From Mastigamoeba balamuthi (Eukaryota; Evosea; Mastigamoebida; Mastigamoebidae), in contig CACRSC010000072.1 in assembly GCA_902651635.1 (NCBI GenBank), positions 57,712 through 121,711 on the forward strand: a DNA stretch of 64,000 bases, written 5' to 3'. The notes under the pieces were generated by a model. The model saw nothing but the letters and a program-made list of their open reading frames with translations, was not told where the DNA came from and made no database searches. The position numbers were made by a program, and so were the translations under genes. How positions within the stretch are numbered: the stretch's first letter is position 1; the number at the start of each line of letters is the position of its first letter. Shown in pieces: positions 10,402 through 21,862 of this stretch.

Positions 10402-11314
10402 ATGTTCTTCGAGCGTCTGGACCAGAACCCCGTGGTGCACTGGACGTCCTCCCGCACCGGCAACCTCTACCACGGCATCAAGCGGAGGCACTCCTGGTTC
10501 AGGGTTCATGAACTTGCCCCTGCATCACCTCTGTCCGCAGATTCCTGGAATTCTCAGAATTAGCTGTCACCTCGCCCCCCTCCCAGTTCGGGGCCAACTG
10601 TGCCGAGTCCGTGTGCGGTGCCGCTGTCAAGGCGGTGTCCTATGTGCCCGGCGTGGGCCTGCTCGACTCGGTAGCGACGTCGGCCGTCAACGGGGTCTCC
10701 AACGCAGCTGAGTTTGCCAACACGCGTGCGGGCCACGTGCTCGACTCGGCGATGGTCGCTGTCAACTCGAGGCTCGGCGAGACCACGCCCGGGCAGGTCA
10801 CCCGGTCGTTCCTGCGCACGGGGGAGGCCGCCATCGACAAGCTCCTCCCGGGCGAGGTCCCCGTCCCGCGCCCCGTGGGCCCCCGCCTGTTCGTGTCCAA
10901 TTTCCCCTTGGAATTCCCGTGTCGGCCAATTCATTTGGAATTGAATTTGGGTGTTGCCCCCGGGGGTGCAGCGGCGTCATCGAGGCGCTGGAGAAAAACG
11001 CCGACGTGGCGTACGTGCTGCACAGGCACGTGGCGGACAAGTCCCCGGAGGCCGTGGCGACGCAGGCAGTGACCAACTTGGCGGGTCCGCTGAATTCGAA
11101 TTCAATTGAATGCCTGCGCTGACTGCCGTGCTCCACAGCCGAGGTGGTGTCGGTACTGCCCGAGAGGGTGCAGGGCCCGCTGCTGAACAGGGGCCCGGGC
11201 GTCTCGGGGGCCGTGGCGGCGGCCGTGGGGGCCGGGAGCGCTGCCGTGACTGAGGTCAAGGGAATCCTGGGCTTCTCTGTGCCGCCGCCCGCCGCCGCCT
11301 CGTCGTCCCAGTAG
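10402..11314 (+). CDS. Possible perilipin-like lipid-droplet protein
   Basis: The ATG lies just after a CCCCAG acceptor-like site and starts MFFERLDQNPVVHWTSSR. Exon 10402-10503 joins 10587 onward in phase 0 to give RFGANCAESVCGAAVKAVSYV, followed by GVGLLDSVATSAVNGVSN and LDSAMVAVNSRLGETTPGQV. Later exons give GVIEALEKNADVAYVLHRHV, AEVVSVLPERVQGPLL and a C-terminus ending AAASSSQ. The pattern of small-residue amphipathic helices, a Pro/Val-rich start and a central GVxxLDSxAxxA block recalls perilipins, including that of Dictyostelium. This is resemblance only. The boundary near 10917 is uncertain. The gene follows WDR83 by only 93 bases. Confidence 0.4.
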
Positions 11315-11508
11315 GCGCCCCGGCCTATTGGCTGTGACAGCTCTGACCTCCTACACGCAGGGTCTCGACTGGGTGAGCAGCTTACTGGTGCCCCTACGAC
11401 TACCGCTACAGCACTGCCGGCTCTGTGCCACACAAGGGGGATGGCTGCTGCTGGGCGGGCGATAGTGCACTAGTGATTGATTATTCGCGGCTGCGCCAGG
11501 CTGGCTGG

Positions 11509-13886
11509 TCATTGGGTCTTCTGCGGGGGGAGGGCCCACTTGGGATAGACGCGCTTGTACAGGCTCATGCACACGGTGTCGTTCTGGCGGAGGGCCCCGT
11601 CGAACGTGCAGCGCATGTGGCCGTGCGTGCCCAGCGACTCGAGGATGTTGCCGCGGCGCCCGTACTTGGTCCACAGCTCGACGGGCTTGAACCACTCGAT
11701 GTCCTCGGGGTTCCAGAACATGGCGCGCACCACAGCCCTCTTCTTGGTGATCTTGAACGGGAAGCCGGTGAGCACGATCTTCTTGCAGACGACGCGGTCG
11801 GGGTCGACGCCGATGAGCGAGCCTGTGGCCACGAGGACGCTGCCGCCCTCGGGGGTCTCCTTGAACACGAGGAGCGGGCAGGGCCCGAACGTGATGGGCC
11901 CGTAGACGGTGGCGCAGGCGATGTCGCCGGGCTGCAGGTAGCGCAGGAACTTCTGCTTGCTGACGCCGGGGCACGTCTCAGAGAAGGTGGGCTGCGCGGG
12001 CACGCTGCGGAAGCCGAAGCGGAACACGAGGCTCTCGCGGCTCTTGAGGGGCTCGGTGTAGGACGGGTGCCTGCGGATGGACCAGTGCACGACAGAGGTC
12101 ATGTTCTCGTGCTTGCGCAGCGCCGACGCCACGAGCGGGGACCTCGCGTAGTCCCACGAGAGCAGCTTCTGGAGCGCCTCGGCCGGCACGTCCACGAGCG
12201 TGATGACAACGTGCATGCCGGGCAGCACGGGCCCGCGCTCGGCGAGCACGCGCTTGGCGACGCGCCTGTAGTTGGCCAGCTGGAAGATGCGCCCGTAGTC
12301 GAACGGGAGGTTCTCTTGCGGGTCCCACGGGCTCGTGCGGAAGCTGCGCAGGCCGCGGTACTTCTGGAAGCGCAGGCGCGCGGCGATGGTCGTCGGCGTG
12401 TCGACCTCGTCGGGGAACTCGGCGTCGTCGCGGCTCTCGCGCCACTTCTTCTCGAGGCCGTCCTCGTCGCCGAGGTCCTGGTAGGGCTCGTCGTCGCCGT
12501 CGCTGCCCCTGGCCGCCGTCTTGTTGCCGTCGTCCTCGTCCTCGTCCTCGTCGACCGACATGCCGCCCTCCTCGCCGCTGTGCTCGCCCTCGTCCTGCTC
12601 GTCGCCGCTCTCGTCCTCGCCCTTGTCGCTGCCGCCCTCGGCGGCCTCGCCGTCGGACATGGGGCCGTCGGCCTCGTCGTCCGAGTCGGCGATCCACGCG
12701 GCCTGGTACGAGCTGGTGCCCTTGGGGACGAGCTTCTTCTTCTTCCTGCGCGCCTCGGCCTCGGCGAGCTCCTCGGCCGTGGGCCACGTCTGCTCCTCCT
12801 CGATCTCCTCGGGGACGTTCTCGGCCTGCAGGCTCTCGCGCTCCTCGGGCGCCGAGCTGTCGACGACGCCCTTGTCGCCGTCGGCCCGCGCGATGGCCGA
12901 CACCTGGAACGCGCCGACGTCGGCCACGTGCACGAGGTGCCTGGCCGACATGGTGGCGCCGCCCTTGACCCAGCCCGTCAGGCGGACCTCGCCCTCGGCC
13001 TCGCCCTTGTCGACGCTGTCGACGAGCGCGTAGGCCAGCGCCTCGCGCCACGCCGGCACCCGCGGCGCCAGCTGCCCCGCCAGCGACCGCACCAGCGCCC
13101 CGGCTTCGGCCGCCGTGTCGACCGCGAACACCTTGGGCACCTCGGGGAAGTGCTTCTCAAACTCCCCCTGCCCAGAAATAAAAATACCGCAATTTCAATT
13201 TAAATCGAATCGGCGGGGCGGGAATCAATTGAATAGGGGCGGCAGCGGACCTTGACACCGGCCATGGCCTCGCGCCTGCGCTTGGGGTGCGCGATGTCGC
13301 ACATGCCGTGGACGGCGAAGCTGACCGAGGGCACGCCCTGGGCCTTGAGGAGGCTCAGCTTGAGCTCGGCCTCCTCGCCGACGCCGGCCACGTCCGCGGC
13401 GCTGGCGACCATGACGACGTGGTCCGCCGCCCTGCACCACTCGAGCGCGACGCCGCACCCCAGCACGAGGTCGACGCGCGGCGCCAGGGCCGTGCGGACG
13501 CGCACGGGCCAGGTTCGATTCCCGCCGGCTCCAAGATTTTCGCACACGAGCCCCGCGACCCTCTGCGCGTCCGCCGTCGCCCCCAGCGCCACGAACGCGA
13601 CCCACCGCGGCGCCGCGCTGGCCGGCATGCGTGCCCCCGCGATGAGGGCCTCGCGGGCGGTGGCCGCGGCGACCCTGCGTCGGTTCCTGCGCTCGTCCCT
13701 GTCGGCCACGCCCGCCGCGAGGCCCGCACGGGCGTTGGCGCTGCCCAGGGGCTGCTGGGCCGCCGCAGGCGCGCTGCCCGAGCCCACGCGCCCCTTCTGG
13801 GCCTTGCGGACCGCGCCCTTGGTGGCGTAGCGCGCCTTGAACTTCTTGTTGTGCTGCTTGAGCGCCCCCGAGACGTGCCGGTGCAT
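11509..13886 (-). CDS. TSR1: Pre-rRNA-processing protein TSR1
   Basis: Two exons, 13886-13251 and 13167-11509, join in phase 0 and give about 764 aa, close to the usual 780-810. The basic N-terminus HRHVSGALKQHNKKFKARYA is typical of TSR1. It is followed by the degenerate GTPase-like domain, the motif LVPKGTSSYQAAWIADSDDE, a long Asp/Glu tract, the PWDPQENLPFDYGRIFQ segment, and a C-terminal RIBIOP/DUF663-type domain with LTGFPFKITKKRAVVRAMF and RGNILESLGTHGHMRCTFDG. TSR1 resembles BMS1 but lacks GTPase activity; it sits on late 40S precursors and blocks premature initiation-factor binding. The 83-nt intron is AT-rich. Promoter-side AGATATTT words lie at about 13923 and 13968. The gene converges on the gene ending at 11314. 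Confidence 0.9.
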
Positions 13887-15209
13887 CGCGCCTGCTGTGT
13901 GCCCCTGAAGGATGTGTGGTGCAGATATTTTCCCCCCCGGGAGATGACGCATGAAGGTGACGTGGCGAGATATTTTGTCTATTTCTGTTGCCCCGGCTGG
14001 GCGAGGGATGACTGAGCAGAAGGTTCGGGTTCGACGGGTTTCTGTGGCCGCACGTACTTCATTCCCTCACCAAGGCTCTCTTCTCGCGTCTGGCGATGGT
14101 TGGGGGTGTCTGGGTGGGTCCGGGGGTGTAACAGCGGGGTCAGACCCACCAAGCTGGCTCGCTGGCTGGAACGGAGGGTTCGGGTTCGACTAGTTTCCGT
14201 TGGCCGGGTGGACGCTGCACCGCTTGCAGCCCCTCTGGTGTCACGCGACACGGGGGGTGGGGGGTACCCCAGCAACAGCGCCAGCCAAACGGACGTGCAA
14301 CGTGGGCTGGGTGGTGGGGGGGTCTTCCGTCGTGTAGCGCAGCGCATTCAGGGGGCAGGCACGAAATCGACGCGTTATCAATTGAGGACACGAGGGTGTG
14401 CGCCGCCCCTCTCGCTGGCCCGAGGCACAGCGGGTCTCGGGGCGTTTGCGCGGGCCCGTGGCCGTCTTGTTTAGCCTCTTGCCATTCGAACGGGCGCGTT
14501 TACCCCCAGAATCCGCTCGGCTGGCTCCCCGGTCCCGCACGGTTCTCCGGCCCACCGGAGCGCGTCCCACGCATCTACCGCTGCACACGCTGCGGGCCAC
14601 GGAGGGGCGAGCACGGCCCCGGCGCCGCCCGGCCGCTGCCGGCGCCCCCGACGACTCAGGCGCAGCCGTGGCAACGTCACACTGCCCCGCATGCCCCGCC
14701 GGCCCCGTAAATCGGTGCCCCGCGCCCGCTCTCCGCCGCGAAAACGGCCGGAGCTGCGCGATAAGCTCGGCCCACGCCGCGCAGCATCCGCCCCCGGCGC
14801 GCCGTGGCGGCAGGGGCGTGCGACAGGCCGCACGAGAAGAAATGGCAGACGGGCGGACAATTTACTGAGCGAGCGGAACCGGCGAAGACAAACAGAGAAA
14901 TCTCTTGACCCCCACCAAAACCGGGCAAACACCCCACCCCGCCCGGCGCCAGCGGCTGGCACCACTCGGCCACGGGGCCGGGGCCAGGGCGGGCCAGGGC
15001 GGACCCCCGAGCAGCCGCCACCGGTGCAGATATTTGCGATTTCGTCGCCGTAGCAGAAAAACGTGCCGACCTCCTCCGGTGTAGATTCTCTGGGGCACCG
15101 CGCCGCTCGACTACGGGCGGCCCGGATACGCCCCACTTTCTTTATCATCAGGGCTCCTGTACACAGGCCTCTTGTGAATAAGCAACAACACCACCGCAAC
15201 CCCCCTAAG
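13887..15209. other. Intergenic region between TSR1 and GDH (divergent)
   Basis: No coding sequence is convincing, despite long GC-driven open frames in both directions. GGTTCGGGTTCGAC occurs twice (about 14022 and 14179), each followed by a similar TTTC(T/C)GT(T)GGCC, pointing to a small internal duplication. AGATATTT words occur near both ends (about 13923, 13968, 15028), where the two divergent promoters should lie. A structured RNA cannot be excluded. Confidence 0.5.
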
Positions 15210-18200
15210 ATGCTCAACACCGAGACGTGCAAGGCGTGGCTGCTGCAGCACATGCCCGCGTCGTTCAAGGCCGAGGTGCCCGAGAACGAGATCGAGATTG
15301 TCGCGCACACCCTCGTGCTGCACGAGAACTTCGAGGAGTACGTCCACCTCAACTTCGGCTCTCTCCACTCGATCGTCCTCAGCCTCGTGCGCCCCCTCCC
15401 CCCGCAGCCCACCTTCCGCCCCCGCCCCCCCAACACACACGTCTTCCTCCCCCTTCCTCCTCCTCCCGTAATAACACCTGCACCGACGGCACCGACGCAT
15501 CCCACGCATCCTCCGAAATTAAACTCCGCTCCCCTCCAATCGCCCCGATCTCCCCTTCGCCCTTGGCTGACACGGCCTTCCCTTCCCTCTCCTCGCAGGA
15601 CCACGAGCGCGCCGACGAGGAGATCCTCAAGGTGAGCCCCCGGGTTTTCGTTTTGCCGTGGCTTCCCCCACCGGCGGATTTTATATGCGGGCGGACAAAC
15701 ATATCAACAGAAATTAATTCCATTTCCGTCCACCGGAAATCAACTGTCTGACATCACCGCGACGCGACGCGCAGCACTACGGCGAGATGCGCCTGGGGCT
15801 GCCCGAGTACCGCACGTACATCGCGGACGCGTGCCTGGAGAAGCACGCGCGCCCCCTGCGCGTGACCAAGCTCAACTTTGCCGAGCTGACCGAGAAGACC
15901 GAGGCGTTCCCGATGCCCGAGAGCTGCGGCGCGGAGCTGCTGAAGGAGGCGCTGTCTGCCGACGCGGTGCAGTACCGCCTCTTCACGACGGCGGGCAAGA
16001 CGACCCTGTGCTTCGCGTGGAAGAACGTCCAGCGGCGCAACTTCCTGCACCGCCTGGTGGCCATGTTCCGCCGCTACCGCCTCAAGGTGGCCGGCATGCG
16101 CTTCAGCTACGTCAAGCCGCTGTCGACCGAGTGCGTGCTGCTGGGCATGATCAACCTCGAGGGCGCCGTGGTCAACGACGAGTACCAGATGCACCGCGTC
16201 TTCCGCGAGTTTGAGCTGCTCAAGAACTTCCGCGGCAACGACGTGCTCGAGCCGCTGGTCGAGCGCGACATGATCACGGGCAACCAGGCGAACCTGCTGC
16301 GCGCCTTCACGTCGCTGATCGCGCAGATCCTGGGCGACGTGGACCTGGCCATGTACACGGAGGAGAACATCATGGAGGCGTTTGTGTCGCAGCTGAGCCT
16401 GACGGTGGACCTGCTGGCCATCTTCGAGACCAAGTTCCTGCCCAAGAAGCACGACATGGCGCGCCACGCGCAGCTGGTGGCCGAGTTCGAGGCCAAGCTG
16501 CTGTCGATGGACACGGGCATGCGCCGCAACGACGACCGCCGCCGCATGATCTTCGGCCAGGCACTCAACGTCGTGCGCCACGCGGTGCGCTCGAACATGT
16601 ACGAGACGGGCAAGCTGGGCATCGGCTTCCGCCTGGACCCCGCGTACATGGACCACGTGCCCGGCTGGGACCGCACCAAGAAGTACCCGGACCTGCCGTT
16701 TGGCGTCTACTTCATCAAGGGCTGGAACTTCTTCGGCTTCCAGGTGCGCTTCAGGGACCTCGCGCGCGGCGGCATGCGGACGGTCGTCTCGTGGGACAAG
16801 GAGCACGAGCTCAACGAGCGGCCCAACATGTTCAGCGAGTGCTACAACCTGGCCTTCACGCAGCAGAAGAAGAACAAGGACATCCCCGAGGGCGGCAGCA
16901 AGTCGATCGTCTTCCTGAGCTCCAACGAGGAGCTGCCGCTCGAGGAGGCGCTCGTCGCCCGCGAGGTCCGCCTGCAGGGCGCCTCGGAGGAGGCCGTCAA
17001 GGAGGCCGTCGCGCGCTTCAGCAAGGAGCAGAAGACCGAGTACATGTACTACAACCAGCGCTGCTTCCTCAACACGTTCCTCAAGCTGCTCGTCTGGGAC
17101 TTTGAGAAGAGCCAGCTCAAGTACGTGACGCACACGATCGACCACCTGCGCCTGCCCGAGTTCATCTACCTCGGCCCCGACGAGAACTTCCACGACTGCA
17201 TGATCGAGTGGCTCGCCAAGGAGAGCGTCCGCCTGGGCTACTACGCCGGCGGCGCCTTCATCTCGGGCAAGGAGGTCGGCATCAACCACAAGGAGTTCGG
17301 AGTGACCTCGTGGGGCTGCCTGCAGTTCCTCAACCAGGTCGTCAAGTACAAGGGCTACGACAAGTTCACCGCCAAGATCTCGGGCGGGCCCGACGGCGAC
17401 GTGGCCGGCAACTTCATGCTGCTGCTCCACAAGTACTACTCGGGCCGCGTCTCGGTCGTCGTCATCACCGACGGCTCGGGCACCGCCTACGACCCCAAGG
17501 GCTTCGACCTGGCGCAGCTCGGCCAGATGTTCCACAGCGTCAAGATGATGCACGAGTACCCCGCCGAGAAGCTCAGCAACGGCGGCTGGATCCTCTGCAT
17601 GCGCCGCACGCGCCAGCCCACGCCGCTGACCAAGGAGGTCTGCATGCTCAAGAAGATCGACGGCAAGGTCGTCGAGGAGTGGATCAGCTTCTCGCAGGCC
17701 AACAAGATGTGGGCCACGACGGCGCACTCGGTCCGCACCGACGTCTTCCTGCCCTGCGGCGGCCGCCCGAGGTCGCTCAACATGAACAACATCGAGACGT
17801 TCCTCATCGACGGCAAGCCCAGCTCCGACTGCATCGTCGAGGGCGCCAACCTCTACATCACCCCCGACGCCCGCGAGTTCCTCGAGGACCGCGGCGTGCT
17901 GCTCATCCGCGACTCGTCGGCCAACAAGGCCGGCGTCATCTCGTCGAGCTACGAGATCCTCGGCGGCCTCACCCTCACCGACGAGCAGTTCCTCGCCGTC
18001 AAGGCCACCCTCGCCAAGAACATCCTCGCCCGTCTCGAGGCCGTCGCCAACGACGAGGCCAAGGTAATCCACCTTCTCTCATCTTTTCATCTTTTTAATT
18101 TTGGATAAAAACCCAAGTCGAATTATTGAAGACGGAAAACAACACAAAGTCAAAATTCACTCGGAATACGCTCTAATCGACCGGCGATCGCGCAGTGCAT

Positions 18201-18540
18201 GATGGACTACTGGCTGAAGAACCAGAAGAAGATCCGCATGTCGAAGATCTCGGAGATTGTGTCGGCCAAGATCAACCGTTTCACCGACGACATCGCGGCG
18301 TACCTCAAGAACGTCAACCTCGACGCGCCCGAGAACAAGGCGTTCCTCGACGTCTTCATCAGCTACGTCCCCGAGTGCATCCGCTCGGGCCACCTCGAGC
18401 GCTGCCTGCAGCGCGTGCCCGACATGCACAAGAAGGCGGTCATCGCGACCAAGATCGCCACGACGCTCGTCTACGGCCGCGGCCTCGACTGGGAGCCCTC
18501 GGTCGTCGACATCCTGCCCGTCATTGTCAAGAGCCTCTGA
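15210..18540 (+). CDS. NAD-dependent glutamate dehydrogenase, large (GDH2-like) type
   Basis: Four exons, 15210-15386, 15599-15631 (only 33 nt), 15775-18063 and 18196-18540, all join in phase 0 and give 947 aa, somewhat shorter than the ~1030-1100 aa of fungal GDH2. Visible landmarks are LARGGMRTVVSWDKEHELN, DIPEGGSKSIVFLSS around the substrate-binding Lys, NVKF-equivalent helices, ISGGPDGDVAGNFMLL (nucleotide-binding turn), PCGGRPRSLNMNNIETF and FLEDRGVLLIRDSSANKAGV. The enzyme oxidatively deaminates glutamate to 2-oxoglutarate and ammonia and usually acts in catabolism. I see no clear mitochondrial presequence in MLNTETCKAWLLQHM. The stop is TGA, which shows a standard stop assignment in this genome. 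Introns 2 and 3 are AT-rich against the coding background. Confidence 0.93.
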
Positions 18541-18749
18541 GGCGCCCTCTGCCGAGCACCTCGTGCCAACCCTATTTAAAAGGGCCACAGCCCCTCGCTG
18601 ACTACGCCGCGCGAGGGGCTCTATCAATATCCCCCCAACCTGCACAGACCCCGCTCTGCAAGTAGAGGAAATTGAATCATACAAAATTGATTTGCACAAA
18701 CAGCCAGGTAAATCGTGCATCAAGTACTGTCTCCTCTTAGGGGAGTCTC

Positions 18750-19120
18750 TCCGTGTTTCGTATCAAGTGCAAGGCCCCAGAGGCTTCCGAAGTGAGTGAG
18801 CCGTCTCAATCGACTTTGACGATAAACCTGATGGCTTGTTTACTCCTGCCATCTATCGACGGCGAAACAATTGACAATAGATTGCAAGATGTCTACGGAG
18901 AACTGACGCTCAGATCGTTGGAATATCGCAGAACCCCAACCTGCTAATGAAGCTGGGCTACAGCGAGACAAGACCGATCTCCTCATCGAGCAATGAATGG
19001 CTCACACCGGAACTCACTTTTTCTGATGGGGCAGTCTCTGGCGATGAGCAACAGAGTACTCCATGAAGCCCGCACTTCGCGAGACAAACAGGCAAGAGGA
19101 GAAAGAAGCGCCACCCAGCG
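18750..19120 (+). pseudogene. Fragment resembling a receptor-kinase N-lobe
   Basis: The segment ISQNPNLLMKLGYSETRP is very close in wording to CPNLLMIMGYCESNKDLL at 20.77 kb, which is read there as the HPNLLxLMGY strand of a TKL-type kinase. Surrounding frames are short and broken by stops. It is best taken as a second, smaller relic of the same family. The remainder of 18541-19360 has no other recognisable gene. Confidence 0.3.
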
Positions 19121-19361
19121 AGATTCCATGCTATATCACTATCAATTGATGGTGCGCATGCCTGTAGTGCGTAATTCTGCACAGCATGTGATCGCGTGGC
19201 ATGCAGTCAGTGTTTTGATCATTCTGACGTGGAGAAGCAAAAGGGGCGCGACATCCTCAATACTCGATGTGGGAGATCAGGGAAAGCATTGGGAAGAGTC
19301 AACATCGGAGACTGTCATTACCAGCTTTCCGATGAGTGGACACTGCAACAAACTACAAGTT

Positions 19362-20025
19362 CACTGAGAGTTCTGGGGCACAGTACTCTCTTTCAGAGGT
19401 ATATGTGATTTCATGATGTGTTGAGGTAACACAAAGAAACACCCAATGCTAAGAGGAACCAAGGCACCAACGACAACGATCTGCAAAGCACAGATCCAGC
19501 CAATGGCATCCTGAATATGCCTTGGCATTTCCACATTTCGATCCTCTGTGTGACCAGAGGCATCTCCCCAGCCAGGCTGGCGGCAATAGGCTGTCTTGTC
19601 ACCCACAGCTCCCTTCCTGGTCAGGAAGAGCAACGTCATAGCGAACGCCAAATGAACTATGCTTAGAATTATGGCCGCGGTCTGGCATGCCACAGATTTC
19701 AGCTGGACTACTCGGCGGAAATTCTGTGAGGAATTGATCCTGAAATGTCCTTGATATTGCACGAACCTCTGAGGCTGGAGAACATGCTGGAGAGAGCAGC
19801 GGCAGCTACGCAGGATACAGAGAGGACGATCTCGAGGACGGCACTGACAATGTTGGGGCAATTGGCAGTTCTTGCTCGCTGCAATGAAGGGCAGGCAGTA
19901 TCACAGCGGCAAAATGAAGGAATGAACTGCATGCAGATCACAACTGCGGGGATGTCAAGGATAACGATGACGAGCCTTGCCACAGTGCATAGAATAATAA
20001 GAACGCGGGCCTTTATGTGCATCAT
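19362..20025 (-). CDS. Small tetraspan membrane protein
   Basis: Starting MMHIKARVLIILCTVARLVI, the frame gives hydrophobic segments at about residues 7-30 (VLIILCTVARLVIVILDIPA), 60-80 (AVLEIVLSVSCVAAAALSSM), 110-130 (AAIILSIVHLAFAMTLLFL) and 165-185 (ALQIVVVGALVPLSIGCFFV). The second and third lie in different frames. They join perfectly if a 23-nt GTGCAA...TTTCAG intron at 19740-19762 is removed (phase 2), giving FSSLRGSINSSQNFRRVV across the junction. Total length is about 213 aa. Four TMs with a Cys-containing loop between TM1 and TM2 recall a four-pass family, but I cannot assign one. It diverges head-to-head from the kinase remnant at 20.1 kb. Confidence 0.55.
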
Positions 20026-20089
20026 TGCAGAAGAAGTATTTCTGGCGTTTTGATTTTCATAGTTCTATCTCACATATCTTACTTGTCTG

Positions 20090-21760
20090 GTGTCGCCCGT
20101 GTTCCTGTGCAAGGCAGTGGTGCCACTGGACAGGATGGTGCTGCTACGCCTCCATTTTCACTGTGACACGTGGGGACCGGTTGGTGGCAGCCTGGTTTCC
20201 TGCTTCAATTCGCTTCTGGAGCAGCAGGCAGACAGATGCCTGGTGATTACTGCAGACACATTCCTGAACATGATTTACATGAAGAAGTACTTCAAGATCG
20301 ACAACATTCTGACAGTGGGGCCCTTCCTCGACCACAGCTGCGAGAGGCTCTGCAACCAGGGAATGGACACTGTCTACATCACACAGTGGAGCTGGAGCCC
20401 AGATGTATCTTACAACTATGTTCCATTCTCGATAGGGGATCAGCGAAGATGCGGGATAGAGTTCGACCCCTACACCAGTTCGACCACTGACAACACAGGC
20501 CTGACTGTGATTCTGGCGACCACCATTCCCGCTTTCATGGTCGAGTGCTCTCACATCCTGGTGTCCCTTGCCATCATCCATCAGGCGGGCAGGGTGACAC
20601 TGAAGAAGATCAAGAGAAGCGAACTGGAGATGGGAGAGCGCATTGGGTGGTGCATGCTGTGCATCGTCATCATCTCACTTTTGATCGCCCTTATGACCTC
20701 TCCCTTGTCGATGACTCAAATGGCCACAGGCGTCCCGTGCCAGTCTCCGTTGTACACTGTCCCAACCTGCTAATGATTATGGGCTACTGCGAGAGCAACA
20801 AGGACCTTCTCATTGTCAGCGGTACGTGCACTCTCCTGACATCAAAAGGACCGGGTCTGAACAGCTGCTGCGCAGAACTCAGGGCATCAGGGTAGCTGCA
20901 TGATTACCTGAAGAAAAACAAGCAGAACATGAACTTCTACAATCAAGTAGCCATCGCAATCGTAAGTTGAACATTTGGGCCCTGATTTCTTTGGCTCATG
21001 CAATTGCTTCAGGACGCAGTCAAAGGTCTCGCGTTCCTGCACTCGGCCAAGCCCCCTGTTGTTATGGAAACCTTTCGAGTCAGTCACTCAAGGCGAGTCA
21101 GTTCACTGATCGACGCCCTTTGATCGAAGTTGCATCACAGGTTGACGGGAGCATGGTGACTACTATATGCGACTTGTGGTGCTCCAAAGGAAAGAACTCA
21201 TCAGCCAACTCCAGAAGACACTCAAACTGGCTGGCCCCAGAGATCGTCGAGGGGAAAGCAGCAACCACTGCTAACGATGTGCTTTGGTATACCACTTTCC
21301 CACACTACCATAACTTGCCAGTACTCAATGCCATTAATGTTGAAAAGCCTTTGGAATTGTTCCGTGGGAACTTTTTCTTCCAACTGAGCTCTACGCGGCA
21401 ACAACAGAGTCGTTTGACTCGTGAACGCGCAACTGCATCTGCGCCTGTTTGTATCCGGCAGCATCACGCCCCGTGGGGAAGGAGTGAGCCACTGGAGGCT
21501 TCCAGACTCTGCGGAATTGGCCTCGGACTTTTGCTGATAGTCCATCACCCTTCCTTTTCTTTCGGCGCTTCTGTGTTCAAGAACTTAGTCACTCGAAGAA
21601 CCTTTTTTAATGGCAAGCACTTGCTCACGCTTTCCTCTGGCCACTCAATTTCGTGTGGTTCTGAGCGAGACAACATATTCCCGCACAATGGTATCTCACA
21701 GCTATCAGGCAGTATCAGCGTCTCACAAACGACGAGCCCTTGGCCCTTCTCCCTTTAGTT
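20090..21760 (+). pseudogene. Receptor-like TKL-type protein kinase remnant
   Basis: The 5' part reads as an extracellular segment (CLVITADTFLNMIYMKKYF, CNQGMDTVYITQWSWSPDV) and two hydrophobic stretches (ILATTIPAFMVECSHILVSL, LCIVIISLLIALMTSP). A 23-nt GT..AG segment at 20707-20729 would join the second TM in phase to CPNLLMIMGYCESNKDLL, a kinase N-lobe strand. Then LHDYLKKNKQNMNFYNQVAI (hinge and helix D/E), an ordinary intron, DAVKGLAFLHSAKPPVV (before the catalytic loop), and HSNWLAPEIVEGKAATTANDV (the APE region). The glycine loop is missing, the HRD motif is not readable, DLW stands at the DFG position, and single-base frame breaks occur near 20822 and 20895. It cannot be an active kinase. 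Confidence 0.6.
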
Positions 21761-21862
21761 CAAGCTTCATAAAAAGGTAAGTCTCATCCCACCATGATGT
21801 CACTTTGTCGTTGCTTCATTGGCTTTGCATGACCAGATGGAGATGCAATTTTCTCGAAGTTT

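Noticed and set aside
11425-13203. 592-codon plus-strand open frame
   Set aside because: It is the antisense shadow of TSR1; Leu/Val/Gly/Arg-biased composition without domains.
13500-13535. tRNA-like T-arm and acceptor end (GGTTCGATTCC, GGCTCCA)
   Set aside because: No matching 5' acceptor, D-arm or anticodon stem lies within 90 bases, and the stretch is in-frame coding sequence of TSR1.
14400-15050. Possible structured RNA (RNase P or SRP-like) in the GC-rich intergenic region
   Set aside because: No conserved core motif could be identified by eye; the long open frames and GC-richness alone are not evidence.
15754-18072. 772-codon minus-strand open frame
   Set aside because: Shadow of the GDH coding exon, which has clear family motifs on the plus strand.
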